Below are positions 60,013 to 64,000 of a stretch of 64,000 nucleotides of DNA, piece by piece (position 1 is the first letter of the stretch; each line of letters starts with the position of its first letter). Below the pieces are notes generated by a model. It saw only the letters and a program-made list of their open reading frames with translations. It did not search any database and was not told where the DNA came from. The stretch is from Prochilodus magdalenae (Eukaryota; Chordata; Actinopteri; Characiformes; Prochilodontidae): the NCBI GenBank assembly GCA_024036415.1, contig JAMWET010003458.1, forward strand, positions 22,501-86,500, written 5' to 3'. A program made the position numbers and the translations under genes.

Positions 60013-61489
60013 CTGGTTGGTCAGTTCTAGTTTACCCTAACTCATCCCAAAGGTGGGCAGAACCTGGTATTGGACCCCTCGCATTCATGAACCACAGTGA
60101 ACTGTGAGAACTGGTCTACATCTCAGCACAGACGTAGCGTAGTCATAGCAACAAGCACCAACCAAAACAGAGATTGGAGCAGTTGTGGAATGTAGGGTGA
60201 GTAGTTGAGGGTTTCCACTGCTCTCAGTGTCACACCCTGCAGTGAGTCACCGCCAGTGTGACAGGAGGAGGACCTGCTCTGCTGCTCTGCTGGGTGACAG
60301 AGAGAACATGGCATGTCTCAACACGCCGGATATGTCCTCAGCAGGGACAGGGCTGTTACATTACAGCATGCAACTGTGGACGAGAGAGCTCCACAGAAAG
60401 AAGGGAGAGAGAGAAAGAGAGACGAAGGGAGGACCAGGCCCGAAGCTCCCCGTCTTTATTCACGTATGTGAGTCAGTAAACTTTTCCACCAGAGAAACCA
60501 CAGTAGCCGCCCTGGCAGCCAGCCTGGAAAACAGCAGGGCAAAAACACATTCAGCCACTGTCCCATGATCTCCACCCCGTCCTGGAGACGACCCCGCCCT
60601 GTCAGCGCAGCCGCAACCCTCCCGCCGAGCTTCGCAGCACCACCGCGCTGCTGTTTACTGTTGCTTCTGTTGTTTTCCTGCTCTGTTTATGAGCAATTAG
60701 AGGCAAATTAAATGAAAGCCCCTCAGAGTGACTACAACGCCCTCCGCAACTCCACAAACACCCTCAGCTCCATCACCGCTGAGCTTGCAGTGAAAGAGCT
60801 GGCCCACGCTGCCATCTAGTGGCTGCTGTGGGGTGTTATATGGAATTAGGACATTGATTTTATCCTCTCCGCCTGTAGGGGGCTCCAGAGCCTGCTGCTA
60901 CTGCATCACTACACCTGAACTGACTGAAGCCATACCACTTTCCCCTTCATACCGCAGCGTACCCCTCTGAAACGGGGATATCGCCCACTGTATGTCATTC
61001 AGGCTTCATTTTGGAAACAGCTGGGTTGTTCATGGACATATCAGGCTTAAGTGCGGAGGGACATCCAGCGCTGAGCCAGGGGACCCAGTCTTATCTCTGT
61101 ACCTGACTGACCCAACAGCCACCAGTGCAGACCTCCAGTGGTGTCCACTGGCAGACGGCTGCACCCCACAGGACTACACGAGGGGTAGTACAGTACAGGT
61201 CCACAAATACGCATGTATTAATATTTAATAAATTCTTTTATGAGCGGGAGTTAATACAGAGACTCGTACATGCTGCTTATGGAAGAGTGAAGCGTATACA
61301 TTAACACTATGTACTGAGACGCATATCAATATCTTCCTTAATAAAGACAATCATTTCTATTATCTCAGTAATATTTCATGTCTGATTAGATATTATGACG
61401 CTCGGTTAGTTGCTGGAGTTTATAAACACCCCAGTGTCACTGCTGGACTGAGAATCATCCACCAACCAGAACTATCCAGTAGTCAATAG
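60013..61489. other. Intergenic sequence, no gene recognised
   Basis: Mixed, partly GC-rich sequence (60550-60660). No LU exon or other recognisable coding segment was found. Confidence 0.4.
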
Positions 61490-61590
61490 CGTCCTGTGGC
61501 CAGCGTCCTGTGGGCAGTGTCCTGTGGGCAGCGTCCCATGGGCAGCATCCCGTGAGCAGCGTCCTGTGGGAAGCGTCCTGTGGGAAGCGT
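61490..61590. repeat. 15-bp tandem repeat
   Basis: Six to seven imperfect copies of GCGTCCTGTGGGCAG. Confidence 0.8.
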
Positions 61591-61634
61591 CACTTGGAAT
61601 ACCTAGCATCTGCCCACACCCTTTTGCCAATGGT

Positions 61635-62313
61635 GCTTACACACAGAGGAAACCAACCACCCATGCAGTTAAACACACAAACACTAGGGGGCAGTAAGCA
61701 CACACGGCAGCAGCGGAAGCTCTTTCCCGAGCAGTGGAAGCAGTGGAAGCAGTGGAAGCTCTTTCCCCAGCAGTGGAAGCTCTTTCCCCAGCAGTGGAAG
61801 CAGTGGAAGCTCTTTCCCCAGCAGTGGAAGCAGTGGAAGCTCTTTCCCCAGCAGTGGAAGCAGTGGAAGCTCTTTCCCCAGCAGTGGAAGCAGTGGAAGC
61901 TCTTTCCCCAGCAGTGGAAGCAGTGGAAGCTCTTTCCCCAGCAGTGGAAGCAGTGGAAGCTCTTTCCCCAGCAGTGGAAGCAGTGGAAGCAGTGGTAGCT
62001 CTTTCCCCAGCAGTGGAAGCAGTGGAAGCTCTTTCCCCAGCAGTGGAAGCAGTGGAAGCTCTTTCCCCAGCAGTGGAAGCTCTTTCCCCAGCAGTGGAAG
62101 CAGTGGAAGCTCTTTCCCCAGCAGTGGAAGCAGTGGAAGCAGTGGAAGCTCTTTCCCCAGCAGTGGAAGCAGTGAAAGCTCTTTCCCCAGCACCTGGGAG
62201 AAGTTGGGGGTTAGGTGCCGTATTGTTCAAGAGCACTTCAGTCATGTGAACTGAACCAACGACCCTCTGGTCACAAGGCTGGTTCCCTAACATCCAGCCC
62301 ACAACCACCCCAC
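61635..62313 (-). mobile_element. tRNA-derived SINE (minus strand) split by an internal minisatellite
   Basis: Read on the minus strand, 62313-62190 holds GTGGGCTGGATGTTAGGGAA and a B-box-like GGTTCAGTTC (62257-62248), like the SINE at 29901. The 3' part, GTGTGCTTACTGCCCCCTAG, lies at 61710-61680 and corresponds to GTGCTCACTGCCCTCTAG there. Between them is a 30-bp tandem array. Confidence 0.72.
61731..62190. repeat. 30-bp minisatellite inside the SINE
   Basis: The unit on the + strand is CAGTGGAAGCAGTGGAAGCT plus CTTTCCCCAG, about 15 copies, with 21- and 39-bp variants that lose or gain the CAGTGGAAG element. Frames with VEALSPA or LLGKELPLLP repeats are artefacts. Confidence 0.93.
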
Positions 62314-63294
62314 TAGTACTCTGGGTAGCGTGGTGGGAATGAGCTCCTGCTGGGAGTAACACATATTCAGAGTTATGGAGGACAAACCACCCTGAACCTT
62401 CCACATCTCAAATTAGCACATCGGAACCGAGAGCGTGGAGGGAGGCGTGATGAGCTCAGCTGACATGAGCGAGAGCTTGTGGGTGGAATTTGAATTTATT
62501 CAAAACTCCTCTGCGAGATGATACAGTGGATACCAGCTGCTGCCGTTCTCAGGTTACAGTGGTCAGTCTACCATACGTGACTGGACGTTCCGGGAGGCTT
62601 AGTGTACCCAGCCTCTGGCACAGTGTTTCTCAGCCCTGGTCCTGAAGCTCCCAACACACCTGACTCAACTTAGCAGCTCATTAACACACCTGACGCGGAG
62701 TTGCAGGGGGTGCTCTAACATACACTGTGCTTCACCACAACCCTCTCAAGGTGACTCTGTTGTGTTTGAGCTGAACAAACTGAGAGGCCGATAAGATCCA
62801 CCTGGTGATGGTGTTTACTGGCGTAGCTCTAATCTTAATCTACAGCCACACTGGACTTTTAGCTGCTTCATGCTTCGACAGAAACCCTCTAAGTGCTACT
62901 CGTATTCACTGATAAGCTCTGAATGTGAAAAGGGTTGAACTCTTTGCTCTCTTTGTTGAACGCTGAGCTGGAAGTGGGTTAATCAGGAACCGTTCTTTCT
63001 CCATGGAATCTAGATATAGCTACATACGAGCTCTTCTATTGGCTAGGCCTTCAGGAGCTGAAGAGAAGTCCTAACACGGCGGACTTCCCATCATCATAAT
63101 TTGTAAGTGAACCCATTGTGTTTTGATTTGCAGTCGACAGAACCACTTTTGTGAGAGAAAGAAATCCACTCTAGGTCTTTTGAAGGTTCTAGATATGTTA
63201 CTGACTGTGAACATAAGGAGTAACCTAACCAGTGGCTTGTAAGAAATGGACACAGTGGCAGCTCTACACCAGATCTTTCTATACTCTTCAAAAC

Positions 63295-63660
63295 AACAAT
63301 TCTTCAAGTGTTCTTTAGGATAGGCAATGGTTCTATATAGAACCATGGGTTCTATAGACAGTAGAACCATGTACTTGCCTAAATTGTTTTTTGATTTGAT
63401 GAGAAGGTCCTGTAGACTGATGGGGAATGTGCTGTATATAGTTCTATGTAGCATCAACAACGGAATCATTGTGGTGTCATGTAGTACCATTTTCAAACAG
63501 GGTTCTTTTAGGAACCTTATGCAGCACACTCTCCATCAAGCTATTTCACAAGGCAAGGAGCTGTTTGATCATGAAATGGTTCTATGTTTGGCTTTGGGTT
63601 CTACAAAGAACCATTACCTTTACAAAAGAGACCCTTGAAGAACTGTAGGTTCTGAGAAAG
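63295..63660. mobile_element. Probable palindromic MITE-like repeat
   Basis: Rich in GGTTCTATATAGAACCATGG-type inverted words and ends with GAAGAACTGTAGGTTCT. This style of GGTTCT/AGAACC element is common in fish. The ends are not sharply defined. Confidence 0.45.
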
Positions 63661-63839
63661 AATCACATGGCCCTTCTCCACCAGTGTGGAACCAGTTCCG
63701 TTTGGACACGTTGGCACATTTCCACAATAAGTAAACAAGTGTGGAACCTGAAAAGTTTCCCGTTCCCAGCTGGAAGAATAGTAAGTTCCACTTATCCGAG
63801 TAGTTGATCCATGCTTGTTTCCTGGATATAAACAAACAT

Positions 63840-64000
63840 CTGGAATCACAGCACAAACGCTCCCAGGCCATCTATACTCTCCGCCATCTCAGTACTACAG
63901 AATGGCATTGGGTCATCTTCAGTGATGAGTCCCGCTTTTATCTTGGTGGAGGTGACCAACCTATCCGTGTGTGGAGGCACCATGGTCAGCCCCAAGATCG
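63840..64000 (+). pseudogene. Tc1-like transposase fragment running off the window
   Basis: The + strand encodes HLSTTEWHWVIFSDESRFYL, then GGGDQPIRVWRHHGQPQD, the segment around the first catalytic Asp (FSDESRF) of Tc1-type transposases. An in-frame TAG near 63804 interrupts the upstream part. The continuation lies beyond 64000. Confidence 0.75.

Noticed and set aside
61510..62404. Overlapping frames on both strands with LPLLGKE, TASTAGERAS and VEALSPA repeats
   Set aside because: All are phases of one 30-bp minisatellite inside a SINE.

Overview
The window looks like vertebrate nuclear DNA, most likely from a teleost fish. The genes are split by GT-AG introns. There are Tc1/mariner-type transposase relics, short palindromic TA-flanked elements, a tRNA-derived SINE and many minisatellites. 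I cannot name the species. There is no bacterial, plasmid or phage signature.

The only protein-coding genes I can support are three tandem, same-strand (+) members of the Ly6/uPAR (LU, three-finger fold) family. Gene 1 has coding exons at 7938-7989, 23636-23746 and 23987-24210 (128 aa). Gene 2 has exons at 36713-36764, 40826-40936 and 41865-42103 (133 aa). Gene 3 has exons at 48184-48235, 51642-51752 and 52296-52510 (125 aa). Each has a 52-nt signal-peptide exon, a 111-nt exon with the first five cysteines, and a last exon with the other five cysteines plus a hydrophobic GPI-type tail. Both introns are phase 1 in all three genes. This shared structure marks them as tandem paralogues, probably GPI-anchored surface proteins; genes 2 and 3 are the closest pair. 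A possible orphan signal-peptide exon lies at 26135-26177. Possible non-coding first exons lie upstream of genes 2 and 3.

The rest is dominated by repeats; about a third of the window is tandem array. From left to right: a 22-bp array (1118-5822), A/T-rich microsatellites (6970-7495), a 20-bp array (8217-8466), a 54-bp TTAGGG-rich array (12640-13215), a 135-bp array (14395-14934), a 67-bp array (19910-22625), a CT tract abutting exon 2 of gene 1, a 22/23-bp array (24400-25780), a 41/46-bp array (33718-35818), a 56-bp array (46060-47580), a 48-bp array (49990-51480), a 30-bp array (52934-53607 and 55199-57475), a 45-bp array (57662-57935), a 54-bp array (58283-60012) and a 30-bp array (61731-62190). 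The longest open frames in the window, up to about 1.1 kb of codons, are artefacts of these arrays.

Interspersed elements include four copies of a ~250-bp palindromic MITE, a complete 532-bp TA-flanked Tc1/mariner-type derivative (32080-32611), two Tc1-like transposase fragments (53797-54545 minus; from about 63840 plus, running off the end), three relics carrying a transposase helix-turn-helix segment, and two tRNA-SINE copies. The most interesting structure is at 61635-62313. There a 30-bp minisatellite appears to have grown inside a SINE, which can be seen by comparison with the SINE at 29901-30219. A similar expansion inside a dispersed repeat is seen at 14395-14934. Downstream of gene 3, a 948-bp block including its likely poly(A) region is duplicated, and the second copy is interrupted by a ~1.3-kb insert carrying a Tc1 fragment.
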